A stretch of DNA of 45,143 nucleotides, taken from NCBI GenBank assembly GCA_036260395.1, contig DASZZY010000092.1, positions 1-45,143 on the forward strand, written 5' to 3'. Position numbers and translations under genes: made by a program. Shown in pieces: positions 38,470-45,143 of the stretch (position 1 is its first letter; each line of letters starts with the position of its first letter). The notes under the pieces are model-generated. The model saw only the letters and a program-made list of their open reading frames with translations. It had not been told where the DNA came from and ran no database searches. Source of the stretch: DASZZY01 sp036260395. GTDB lineage: Bacteria > Actinomycetota > UBA4738 > CALAEC01.

Positions 38470-39864
38470 CTAACCGTCTCCCGCACCGAGGTCGACGTGG
38501 AAGACGTCGAGCATGCGGGCCGTATCGGCGGCGTAGACGTAGAACGTCCCGTCCTCCTCGATGCGGTTCGTCTTGGTGGCCCAGACGTCCCCGTCGTCGA
38601 AGTGGGCGTACGCCACCTCGCGGATCCCGGCCCCCAAGGACCCCATCTCCTCGGTCACGCCGGCGGAGAGCCCCACGAGCCCGGAGAGGTCGAGGACCCG
38701 GGTGCCGAGCGCGTACCAGGCGATCGTTGCGATCCCGTGCTCCGGGTAGATCTCCATCACGTGGGCGGTGCACCGGTCGAGGCCCGCGGCGCCCTGGCCG
38801 GCGCCCTCCACTGGACCGACCTCCGGCACGAAGAATAGCCCGACCTTCACCGGCGTCCGCTCCAGGCCCCCGGTGATGTCGTACACGTGGATCCCGCCGC
38901 CGGGACACACCTCGTTGCCCGCCGCGCCCGCGAACTCGTCCACGACGAGCAGGAAGCTGTGCTCCCTGCCGGTCAGCTCGTCCACGGTCGTGTAGGCGTG
39001 GGCCTCGTGATGGATGTTGACGGTCGGATCGATGATCCTCCCGATGATCTGTGGGTTCCCAGGGTCGGTCGTGTCGACGATGAGCGAGTGCGTCAGGGCG
39101 CCCACGTACGCGCGGGTCCCGTCCTCGGAGAACATGATGTCGTGGGCGTCGAGCCCGGTCAGGAGGGGAACCGCTCGCGGCTCAACGGGGTTCCAGGGGT
39201 CCGTCACGTCGGAGATGTGGAAGTCACCGGGCGGGGTACCCGGGAGATCGGCGGGGGAGCTGTACACCCAGTGTCCGCTCGGATCGACCGTGACCTGATG
39301 CGTCCCCCCGGGGAAGTGGATGAAGCTCACGCTCCGGGGACGGGTCGGCTGAGTCACGTCGATGATGAACGTCCCGTACTGCCCGGGCTCCACGCCGTTC
39401 TCCCGGTGGCAGCGGGAGGAGAAATCGGTCTGGCTGGCGATGTTGTCCGAGCTGTACGCCACGAACGTCCGGCCGAGGTCGGGTCGCTCGAACAGGAACA
39501 CGTCGGACTGCGCGATCGCGCAGTCGTACACGGCCACGACCCTCGGCGACTCGGGGAACGTGATGTCGACCACCTGCATCCCGTTCATGTAGGTGCCGAC
39601 AAAGGCGTACTCCCGGGTGATCCGGGCCACCGCTCCCTCGTCGCGCCGGCGCTCCAGGGTCTGGGTCATGAAGTCCATGTCCGTCGACAGCCGCGACGAC
39701 TGCGGGTACTTGATCCGGAACGGCACGTTCGTCACGAAGCGAACGTTGTCGCTCGCCGACAGCCCGGCCGGCTGCTCCTGGGCTGTGGCACTCCCCGCGC
39801 CGATGGGCGCGGCGATCCCTGCGACGACCAGCGTGGTCAGGATCAGCGTGCGGACTCGAGCCAT
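38470..39864 (-). CDS. Secreted LVIVD-repeat protein
   Basis: A 464-residue exported protein with a clear signal peptide (LILTTLVVAGIAAPIGAGSATAQ region, cleavage after TAQ) and beta-propeller-like repeats with the LVIVD pattern: MQVVDITFPESPR, TFIIDVTQPTRPR, HISDVTDPWNP, LIVDTTDPGNP and VLDLSGLVG. Conserved His/Asp positions (GGTHQVTVD, DAHDIMFS, HHEAHAY) may bind metal. The family is secreted and functionally obscure. ATG 39864 has a GGGGGAG ribosome site. It is a paralogue of 9392-10642, and like it is the first protein gene downstream of a tRNA on the same strand. Confidence 0.82.
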   Translation of the reverse strand: MARVRTLILTTLVVAGIAAPIGAGSATAQEQPAGLSASDNVRFVTNVPFRIKYPQSSRLSTDMDFMTQTLERRRDEGAVARITREYAFVGTYMNGMQVVDITFPESPRVVAVYDCAIAQSDVFLFERPDLGRTFVAYSSDNIASQTDFSSRCHRENGVEPGQYGTFIIDVTQPTRPRSVSFIHFPGGTHQVTVDPSGHWVYSSPADLPGTPPGDFHISDVTDPWNPVEPRAVPLLTGLDAHDIMFSEDGTRAYVGALTHSLIVDTTDPGNPQIIGRIIDPTVNIHHEAHAYTTVDELTGREHSFLLVVDEFAGAAGNEVCPGGGIHVYDITGGLERTPVKVGLFFVPEVGPVEGAGQGAAGLDRCTAHVMEIYPEHGIATIAWYALGTRVLDLSGLVGLSAGVTEEMGSLGAGIREVAYAHFDDGDVWATKTNRIEEDGTFYVYAADTARMLDVFHVDLGAGDG

Positions 39865-40038
39865 CTCGTCTCCCCCATGGTCGGATCCTCGATAGAGCGG
39901 TTCGACGGGATCCGCCCGATTCCTCCCCCGGGGTGCTGGGCAGCAGCGCGTCCTCTTCTTGCCTGTCGACGCTGACGGTCGTGGGGGCCGGCCTGCTCCG
40001 CGCGGCCGGCGAAGCGCGGGATGAGCGTGGAGCCGTCG

Positions 40039-40111
40039 TGGAGATGACCGGATTCGAACCGGCGACCTCCTGGTTGCAAACCAGGCGCTCTTCCGACTGA
40101 GCTACATCCCC
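40039..40111 (-). tRNA. tRNA-Ala (TGC)
   Basis: On the minus strand, acceptor GGGGATG pairs with CATCTCC (one G-T pair), discriminator A, and no encoded CCA. The D arm has AGCTCAGTCGG, the anticodon arm is CCTGG-TTTGCAA-CCAGG with anticodon TGC, and the T arm contains GGTTCGAATCC. Together with tRNA-Ile(GAT) and DUF3566 it recalls the gyrA-proximal arrangement of actinobacteria, although a metallophosphoesterase gene separates the two tRNAs here. Confidence 0.95.
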
Positions 40112-40150
40112 GCGCCTCCATTATGCCGCCGCCGTACGGGGGCCGGCGGG

Positions 40151-40156
40151 TAGATT
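40151..40156 (+). promoter_or_regulatory. -10 element for the metallophosphoesterase gene
   Basis: TAGATT ends 8 nt before GTG 40165 and no ribosome site lies between, consistent with a leaderless transcript. Confidence 0.35.
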
Positions 40157-40164
40157 GGACCCCC

Positions 40165-41598
40165 GTGGACCTGCGGCCCCTGCTCCGGCGCGCGGCCCGG
40201 CTCGGCGGGGCCGCGCTGGTCGGGCTCGGCGGGGCCTGGCTGGCCTTCCTGGCCTTCGGGCGCCTCAACTACCAGCTCGGGCCGTTCGACGTCCAGTACT
40301 ACCTCCGCCCCGGTCCCTCGGTCACCGAGATCGCGCTCCCTCCGCTGGGCCGGATCCGAGCCGACAGCCACCTCAGCCCGCTGGAGTTCACCGCCACGGT
40401 CCAGGCCGTGGACCCCGACCGGGTCACCGCCAGGCTGGCCTCCGCGGACCTCGACGCGCTCGTCCTCGGCATCGAGCGCGAGGCCCTCGACGCGCTCCGC
40501 GGGCACCTGTGGCGGTGGCTGCTCATCGGGGCCGGGGGGGCGGCGGTGAGCGGCCTGGTGGTGTTCCGCCGAAGGTGGAGGGCCGCCGTGGCCGCCGCGG
40601 TGGGAGGCGTGGTTCTCCTCGGCGGGTTCGCCGGCGTCGCCTGGGCCACCTACCGACCGTCGGCGTTCCTCCAGCCGACGTTCACCGGGTCGCTGCGCAT
40701 CGCCCCGCGGCTGATCGGGCCGATCCGGCAGGCCACCGACCGGCTGTCGGACTTCCGCGCGGAGATCGCCCGCCTGGCGGAGGGCGCGCTGACGGCATAC
40801 GGGGAGGTCGCCCGCCAGGAGGCGCCGTCGGAGGACGCCGTGGCGATCCTCCACATCTCCGACATCCACGCCTCGCCGCTGGGGATGGACTTCGCGCAGC
40901 GGCTGGCCCGGGCCTTCCGGGTCAACGCCGTCGTGGACACCGGCGACATCACGTCGTTCGGGACGCCGCTGGAGGAGACGGTCCTGGCCCGGATCCCGCA
41001 GTTCCGCATCCCCTACATCTACGTCCGGGGCAACCACGACTCCGCGGCCACGGCGTCGCGCATCGACGCGTACGAGAACGCCGAGGTCCTGGAGGGCGAG
41101 CCGATCCGGGTCGCCGGCATCAAGATCTACGGCGACCCCCATCCGCTGTACACGCCGGACCCGAGCGAGGACTTCTCCCACGAGGAGATCGCCGCCGCGG
41201 TGGCCGCCGCTGGCGACGAGCTGGCGCGCGAGCTGTTTCTGCTCGCCGAGCCTCCCGACCTCCTGGCGGTCCACGACGGACGGCAGGCCCAGGCCTCGGC
41301 CGGCCTCGTCCCCGTGGCGGTCAGCGGCCACTTCCACGAGTTCGACGAGGCCGAGGAGGCCGGGACGCTGTTCCTGCGCGTGGGGACCACCGGGGGCGGC
41401 GGGCTCGACGTCTTCACCGAGGCGGCGCCCTTCCCCTTGGCGGCCCAGATCCTGTACTTCGAGGGCGAGCCGCCGCGGCTCCTGGCCTATGACCGGATCG
41501 AGCTCGACCCGACGACCCGGCGGCTGGAGGTGGACCGCAGGCTGGTCGGCGAGGCAGCCGAGCCGGTCCCGGGCCCGTCGCCGAGCCCGGGCGCGTAG
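40165..41598 (+). CDS. Membrane-anchored metallophosphoesterase
   Basis: A 477-residue protein with three hydrophobic segments (about 15-33, 115-133, 142-166) followed by a calcineurin-like phosphoesterase domain from about 225. Metal-site motifs are complete: SDIHASP (Asp233, His235), GDIT (Asp261), GNHD (Asn290, His291, Asp292), a later VHDG, and GHFHE. The region between the first two helices forms a beta-rich domain of about 80 residues. Topology suggests the catalytic domain is outside if the N-terminus is inside; that needs testing. Possible substrates are phospholipid or nucleotide phosphoesters. A strong hairpin terminator follows. Confidence 0.86.
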   Translation: MDLRPLLRRAARLGGAALVGLGGAWLAFLAFGRLNYQLGPFDVQYYLRPGPSVTEIALPPLGRIRADSHLSPLEFTATVQAVDPDRVTARLASADLDALVLGIEREALDALRGHLWRWLLIGAGGAAVSGLVVFRRRWRAAVAAAVGGVVLLGGFAGVAWATYRPSAFLQPTFTGSLRIAPRLIGPIRQATDRLSDFRAEIARLAEGALTAYGEVARQEAPSEDAVAILHISDIHASPLGMDFAQRLARAFRVNAVVDTGDITSFGTPLEETVLARIPQFRIPYIYVRGNHDSAATASRIDAYENAEVLEGEPIRVAGIKIYGDPHPLYTPDPSEDFSHEEIAAAVAAAGDELARELFLLAEPPDLLAVHDGRQAQASAGLVPVAVSGHFHEFDEAEEAGTLFLRVGTTGGGGLDVFTEAAPFPLAAQILYFEGEPPRLLAYDRIELDPTTRRLEVDRRLVGEAAEPVPGPSPSPGA

Positions 41599-41616
41599 CA
41601 GCGGCCCGGAACGACC

Positions 41617-41640
41617 GGAGCCGCCCCGGAGGGCGGCTCC
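41617..41640 (+). terminator. Strong hairpin terminator
   Basis: GGAGCCGCCC (41617-41626) and GGGCGGCTCC (41631-41640) form a perfect 10-bp stem with a CGGA tetraloop, 18 nt after the metallophosphoesterase stop. Only a weak T-containing tail follows (TCGTGCGGT). On the other strand it lies 20 nt past the stop of the small membrane-protein gene, so it may serve both directions. Confidence 0.65.
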
Positions 41641-41660
41641 TCGTGCGGTCTAGTGTGGGC

Positions 41661-41813
41661 TCAGGAGCCCTCGGGCGGGGGGAGCTCCTGCCATTCGCTC
41701 TCCTCCATGCCGCGGCTGCGGCGGCGACGGAAGATCGCGAAGAAGGCGGCGAACGCCGCGATGATCGCGCTCAGCCACAGCCACTTCTTCCGGCCCTTCT
41801 TCTCTCCCCCCAT
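41661..41813 (-). CDS. Small membrane protein, unknown
   Basis: 50 residues from ATG 41813, supported by a perfect AAAGGAGG ribosome site. A basic cytoplasmic start (EKKGRKKW), one helix (about 12-28, LSAIIAAFAAFFAIF), then RRRRSRG and an acidic tail (MEESEWQELPPPEG). Such helix-plus-acidic-tail microproteins are common beside DUF3566 and tRNA genes in actinobacteria, but I cannot name this one. It lies 18 nt downstream of tRNA-Ile on the same strand. Confidence 0.7.
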   Translation of the reverse strand: MGGEKKGRKKWLWLSAIIAAFAAFFAIFRRRRSRGMEESEWQELPPPEGS

Positions 41814-41831
41814 CGTGCCTCCTTTCGGCAG

Positions 41832-41905
<74 letters not shown>

Positions 41906-41970
41906 CCGCGACCGTCCCGGACGAGGCCCACGCCAGCGTACCCGCCCGGTCGAGCGAGCGTCAACGCGAC

Positions 41971-42381
41971 CTACCGCCGCTCCGCCAGGGTGACCTCGAT
42001 GCCGCCGACGAGGTCGGCGATGAGGTTGTAGAGGAACGCCAGGAACACCGTGACCGCCGCCCATAGCGCCGTGGAGATCAGGCCGATGAGGAAGGCCGTC
42101 CGGAACAGGTACCCGCCGTTGATCTGGAAGTTCCCCTGCCGGTCCCCGAGCGCCAGCGAGCCCGCGAGGTCCTCGATGGCATCGACCACCCCCAGCGACG
42201 ACAGCACCGCGTACAGGATCACCAGTCCCAGCAGGACGACCAGCATCACGCACAGGTAGAACAGGAGCGAGAACTTGAGGACCGACCACGGGTTCACCCG
42301 CCGGATGACCACCCGGACCCGCCGGCCGCCCGGGCGGCGGGCCTGCTCGGTGCCCCGTCTCGCGGTCTCGATCGTGGCCAT
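41971..42381 (-). CDS. DUF3566 transmembrane protein
   Basis: A 136-residue protein with a basic N-terminus, RVVIRRVNPWSVLKFSLLF leading into the first helix (about 33-62), a loop with GSLALGDRQGNFQINGGYLF, a second helix (about 92-122) and LYNLIADLVGGIEVTL at the end: the standard DUF3566 sequence. The family is actinobacterial, encoded just after gyrA and before tRNA-Ile in many genomes; its function is unknown. Here the gene before it is rtcB, with a gap of only 2 nt, rather than gyrA. tRNA-Ile follows as usual. Confidence 0.92.
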   Translation of the reverse strand: MATIETARRGTEQARRPGGRRVRVVIRRVNPWSVLKFSLLFYLCVMLVVLLGLVILYAVLSSLGVVDAIEDLAGSLALGDRQGNFQINGGYLFRTAFLIGLISTALWAAVTVFLAFLYNLIADLVGGIEVTLAERR

Positions 42382-42383
42382 CC

Positions 42384-43829
42384 CTACCCCTTCACGACGC
42401 CCACCGGCCGGAGGCGGGCCACCTTTCGGGACAGCCCCGCGCCCTCACACGCATCGACCACCTGGGATACGTCTTTGTACGCGTACGGGGCCTCCTCGGC
42501 AAGCAATTTCCACTGCGAGGCGGCCACGGTGATCCCCTCGGCCTCCAGGTTCCCCTTCAGCTCCGCCCCGCTCATGACCTTCTTGGCCTGGGTCCGGCTC
42601 ATGGACCGGCCGGCCCCGTGGCAGGTCGAGGCGAACGAGCGGTCCGCGGACTCGGCGGTGCCGACCAGCACGTAGGACGCCGACCCCATGCTGCCCGGGA
42701 TGATCACGGGCTGGCCGATGTCGCGGTACCCGGCCGGCAGCTCGGGGTGCCGGGGCCCGAAGGCTCGGGTCGCGCCCTTGCGGTGGACGCAGAGCCGGCG
42801 CTCGCTCCCGTCGACCGGGTGGTCCTCGAGCTTGGCGAGGTTGTGCGCCACGTCGTAGACCAGGGCCAGCCCCATCTCCGAGGCCGCGCGCCGGAACACC
42901 CGCTCGAACGCCTCGCGGACCGCGTCGCCGAGGACGTGGCGGTTGGCCCGGGCGAAGTTGGCCGCGGCGTACATCGCGCCGAGGTACCGCTCGGCGGCGC
43001 CGTGGGACAGCGGGACGCAGGCCAGCTGCCGGTCGGGGACCTCGATCCCGACCGAGCGCATGACGGCGTCCGCCTCGCGGACGAAGTCGGTGCAGACCTG
43101 GTGGCCCACCCCCCGCGAGCCGGAGTGGAGCATGACGCAGGCCTGTCCCTCGAACAGCCCCATGGCGTTCGCCGCGCGGCCGTCGAAGACCTCGTCCACC
43201 ACCTGGACCTCGAGGAAGTGGTTCCCGGCCCCCAGGCTGCCGAGCTGAGGGGCGCCCCGCTCCCGGGCCCGGTCCGAGACGTGCTCCGGCCGGGCGTCCT
43301 CGAGCACGCCGCGGTCCTCGCAGTGCTCGGCGTCCTCCTCCCAGCCGACGCCCCGGGAGAGCGGGAACCGGACGCCCTCGCGGAGCACCGCGTCGAGCTC
43401 GCCGGCGGACAGCCGCATCCGGCCCTTCCCGCCGACCCCGCGGGGGACTCGCTGACCGAGGACGTGGACGAGCTCGCCGATGACCGGCTTCACCTCGGCG
43501 GCCCACTCCAGCTCCGAGCGGACGAGCCGCACCCCGCACGCGATGTCGAACCCCACGCCGCCCGGCGACACGACGCCGCCGGCCTCCGCGTCGGTGGCGG
43601 CCACGCCCCCGACCGGGAATCCGTATCCCCAGTGGATGTCCGGCATCGCGTACGACGCCCGTACGACGCCGGGGAGCGTGGCGACGTTCGCCACCTGCTC
43701 CACGGCCCGGTCCTCGACGGCCTTGGCGGCGAGCTCCTCGGTGGCGAAGACGATCCCGGGCACCCGCATGCCGGGGACGGCGCCGACCGGGACGCGCCAG
43801 ACGAAGGGCTCGACGGGCTCGAGGTCCAA
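42384..43829 (-). CDS. rtcB: RNA-splicing ligase RtcB
   Basis: RtcB joins 2',3'-cyclic phosphate and 5'-OH RNA ends using GTP and manganese, in tRNA splicing or RNA repair. The product has 481 residues and aligns end to end with the archaeal enzyme. Visible motifs: MPDIHWGYGFPVGG, FDIACGVR with metal ligand Cys98, GAPQLGSLGAGNHFLEVQ, HSGSRGVGHQV, YDVAHN, VHRKGATRAF, and HGAGRSMSR whose His404 is the guanylylation residue. The start is TTG 43829, without a clear ribosome site. Archease, its activator, is encoded 64 nt upstream, and DUF3566 2 nt downstream. Confidence 0.95.
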   Translation of the reverse strand: MDLEPVEPFVWRVPVGAVPGMRVPGIVFATEELAAKAVEDRAVEQVANVATLPGVVRASYAMPDIHWGYGFPVGGVAATDAEAGGVVSPGGVGFDIACGVRLVRSELEWAAEVKPVIGELVHVLGQRVPRGVGGKGRMRLSAGELDAVLREGVRFPLSRGVGWEEDAEHCEDRGVLEDARPEHVSDRARERGAPQLGSLGAGNHFLEVQVVDEVFDGRAANAMGLFEGQACVMLHSGSRGVGHQVCTDFVREADAVMRSVGIEVPDRQLACVPLSHGAAERYLGAMYAAANFARANRHVLGDAVREAFERVFRRAASEMGLALVYDVAHNLAKLEDHPVDGSERRLCVHRKGATRAFGPRHPELPAGYRDIGQPVIIPGSMGSASYVLVGTAESADRSFASTCHGAGRSMSRTQAKKVMSGAELKGNLEAEGITVAASQWKLLAEEAPYAYKDVSQVVDACEGAGLSRKVARLRPVGVVKG

Positions 43830-43893
43830 GGGGATCCCAGCCGAGTCTACCGCCCCGCTCGCGGCCGCCGAGCCCCGCGGCCGGGAGTGCCCC

Positions 43894-44307
43894 TCAGACG
43901 TCGACGTAGAGACGGGCCGTCCAGCCCTCGTCGGAGGGGGCGACGTGCAGGCGGTGATAGGTGGCCGCCTTCACGCCCACACCCTCGAGCTCGCGGTCCC
44001 CGCGCGGCGCGGCCAGGACCGTGGCCTGGAGCCGGCGGTCGCCGACCCGGACGTCGTCGAAGCCCCCGAACACGACGTCGTGGGCATCGTGGAGGTACAG
44101 CAGCTCGTCCACCCATGCGGCCAGCAGGGCCTCGCGGTCCGAGGCCTCGACGGCCACGGCCCGCGGCCGGCCCTCATCCGGGAACCACGCCCCGAGCAGG
44201 TCGGCCACGGCCTCGCCGACCGCCCCGAAGACGTCCTCGAGGGAGTCTCCCGACGCCTCGATGCCGACCTCAGACGTGTGCTCGAGGAACCGGAAGCGCC
44301 CGCTCAC
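43894..44307 (-). CDS. Archease, RtcB activator
   Basis: Archease speeds guanylylation and turnover of RtcB. The 137-residue protein starts at GTG 44307 (overlapping the previous stop in GTGA) with the diagnostic FLEHTSEVGIEASGDSLEDVF, a middle WVDELLYLHDAHDVVF, and the C-terminal VKAATYHRLHV followed by RLYVDV. Acidic residues for metal binding (Asp in the DSLEDVF segment and in the final YVDV) are in place. It is co-directional with rtcB, a common pairing. No nearby RNA-damaging nuclease or rtcR-type regulator is seen. Confidence 0.93.
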   Translation of the reverse strand: MSGRFRFLEHTSEVGIEASGDSLEDVFGAVGEAVADLLGAWFPDEGRPRAVAVEASDREALLAAWVDELLYLHDAHDVVFGGFDDVRVGDRRLQATVLAAPRGDRELEGVGVKAATYHRLHVAPSDEGWTARLYVDV

Positions 44308-44579
44308 CCCCGCGCCCTCGGAGGGCCGGGAGGCCGACCCAGGGGACCGAGGACGATCCGCACGTGCGCGGGGACCAGCGCCGCCAGGGCGGCCACCGCC
44401 ACCGCGACCTCGCCCGCCGACGGGGCCGGCCGGAGGAGCATCCCGCCCCAGCCGAGGCCGGCGCCGGCCGCGCCCAGCACCCCGCCCACGGCCCATGAGG
44501 GCAGCCGGCCCCGGAGGAGGAACGCGGCCGCGACGCCGACGGCCGCGGATCCGGCGACGATCCACGCCCCGGGCTCCAC
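44304..44579 (-). CDS. Small membrane protein coupled to archease
   Basis: A 91-residue protein (GTG at 44579) with two or three hydrophobic stretches (about 5-22, 30-48, 56-75) rich in Ala, Gly and Val, and a Pro/Arg tail. Its stop overlaps the archease start (GTGA), so translation is probably coupled. I do not recognise the family. The high-GC composition makes false open frames common, but the alternating helix and loop pattern and the exact coupling support it. Confidence 0.5.
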   Translation of the reverse strand: MEPGAWIVAGSAAVGVAAAFLLRGRLPSWAVGGVLGAAGAGLGWGGMLLRPAPSAGEVAVAVAALAALVPAHVRIVLGPLGRPPGPPRARG

Positions 44580-44649
44580 ACGGCGGATTATCGCCCGCGC
44601 CCGCCGGCCGAGGTGGTTCCCGATCCCCGGGCCTGGGTATCGAGGCGGT

Positions 44650-45143
44650 GTGAAGCGGCTCGTCGAGGCCCTCGACCGCTATCAGCGGACCCACGGCTGG
44701 CTCGGCTTTCCGCTCGGCGTGTTCAAGAAGTTCTCCGAGGACCGGGCCGGACAGCTCGCGGCGCTGGTGGCCTACTACGGGTTCTTCTCGCTGTTCCCGC
44801 TGATGTTGGTCCTGGTCACGGTCCTCGGATGGGTGCTGGCCGAGAACCCGGACCTCCAGAAGGAGATTCTCGACTCGGCCCTCCGTCAGTTCCCGGTGAT
44901 CGGCGACCAGATCGGTAAGAACGTCGGCGCGCTGGAAGGCACCGGGGTGGCGCTGGGGATCGGGATCGCGGGCGCCCTGTGGGCAGGCCTGGCCGGGGTG
45001 AAGGTGGCCCAGAACGCCATGGACCAGGTCTGGGACGTGCCGGTGAAGACGCAGCCGTCGTTCCCCAAGGCGCTGCTGCGGGCGGTGCTGATGCTGGGGA
45101 CCCTGGGCGTGTTCGTGCTGCTGGCGACGTTCCTGGGCGGCAT
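44650..45143 (+). CDS. YihY/BrkB family membrane protein, 3' end missing
   Basis: From GTG 44650 the frame is open to the window edge (164 codons). It begins with a charged helix (RLVEALDRYQRTHGWL), then FKKFSEDRAGQLAALVAYYGFFSLFPLMLVLVTVLGW, the signature first membrane region of the YihY/BrkB family (once called RNase BN). NAMDQVWDVP, with the conserved Asn-Trp pattern, follows before a second helix pair. These polytopic proteins are of uncertain function, possibly transport. It is divergent from the archease-side genes. The missing part should hold the remaining helices. Confidence 0.88.
   Translation, partial: MKRLVEALDRYQRTHGWLGFPLGVFKKFSEDRAGQLAALVAYYGFFSLFPLMLVLVTVLGWVLAENPDLQKEILDSALRQFPVIGDQIGKNVGALEGTGVALGIGIAGALWAGLAGVKVAQNAMDQVWDVPVKTQPSFPKALLRAVLMLGTLGVFVLLATFLGG

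Overview
This is high-GC (about 70 percent by eye), gene-dense bacterial DNA with frequent GTG starts and ATGA/GTGA stop-start overlaps. It carries the cell-envelope cluster fhaA-fhaB-pstP-rodA-pbpA-pknA-pknB, then crgA, then a DUF3566 membrane protein next to tRNA-Ile(GAT) and tRNA-Ala(TGC). From memory, the same genes in the same relative orientation, including tRNA-Leu(CAG) beside fhaA, lie close to the chromosomal origin in Mycobacterium tuberculosis. I therefore read the window as chromosome of an uncultured, probably deep-branching actinomycetote; I cannot assign a class. No phage, transposon, CRISPR array or rRNA gene is visible. A run of 17 G at the very start looks like a contig-end artefact.

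Layout. (1) 1-6033, minus strand: a branched-chain amino-acid/amide type ABC transporter (lipoprotein binding protein, fused LivH-LivM permease, LivG, LivF, coupled secreted protein), preceded by a regulator that joins a MerR-type and a TetR-type DNA-binding domain. An inverted-repeat operator candidate lies between regulator and transporter. (2) 6077-10642: DegV, a pectinacetylesterase/Notum-type hydrolase, a CPBP protease, 3-methyladenine glycosylase Tag, and a secreted LVIVD/choice-of-anchor-B protein downstream of tRNA-Leu. (3) 10993-19518: the peptidoglycan and Ser/Thr-phosphorylation operon. (4) 19557-29592: an unusually long tandem ThyX homologue, small membrane proteins, long-chain acyl-CoA ligase, a penicillin-acylase family Ntn hydrolase, an AlaX-type editing protein, CrgA, an FmdB zinc ribbon, a cupredoxin and a thiolase. 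(5) 29745-35674: a secreted polysaccharide deacetylase, two single-domain cyclic-nucleotide-binding proteins flanking etfB-etfA, and a structured leader in front of two cupredoxin lipoproteins. (6) 35695-41813, mostly minus strand: a secreted metzincin-like protease, a TrkA-C membrane protein, a second LVIVD protein, tRNA-Ala and a membrane metallophosphoesterase. (7) 41832-45143: tRNA-Ile, DUF3566, RtcB RNA ligase with archease, and a truncated YihY/BrkB protein.

Functional themes. Fatty-acid oxidation (FadD, thiolase, EtfBA) shares the window with extracytoplasmic copper proteins and with peptidoglycan synthesis control. Many start codons sit 6-10 nt after a TAnnnT hexamer, which suggests widespread leaderless transcription. 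The items I find most worth following are the tandem ThyX, whose catalytic motif is divided between its halves; the two-hairpin leader that buries the ribosome binding site of a cupredoxin gene; the MerR-TetR fusion with its operator; and the paired cyclic-nucleotide-binding proteins around etfBA, of which only one keeps the phosphate-binding arginine.
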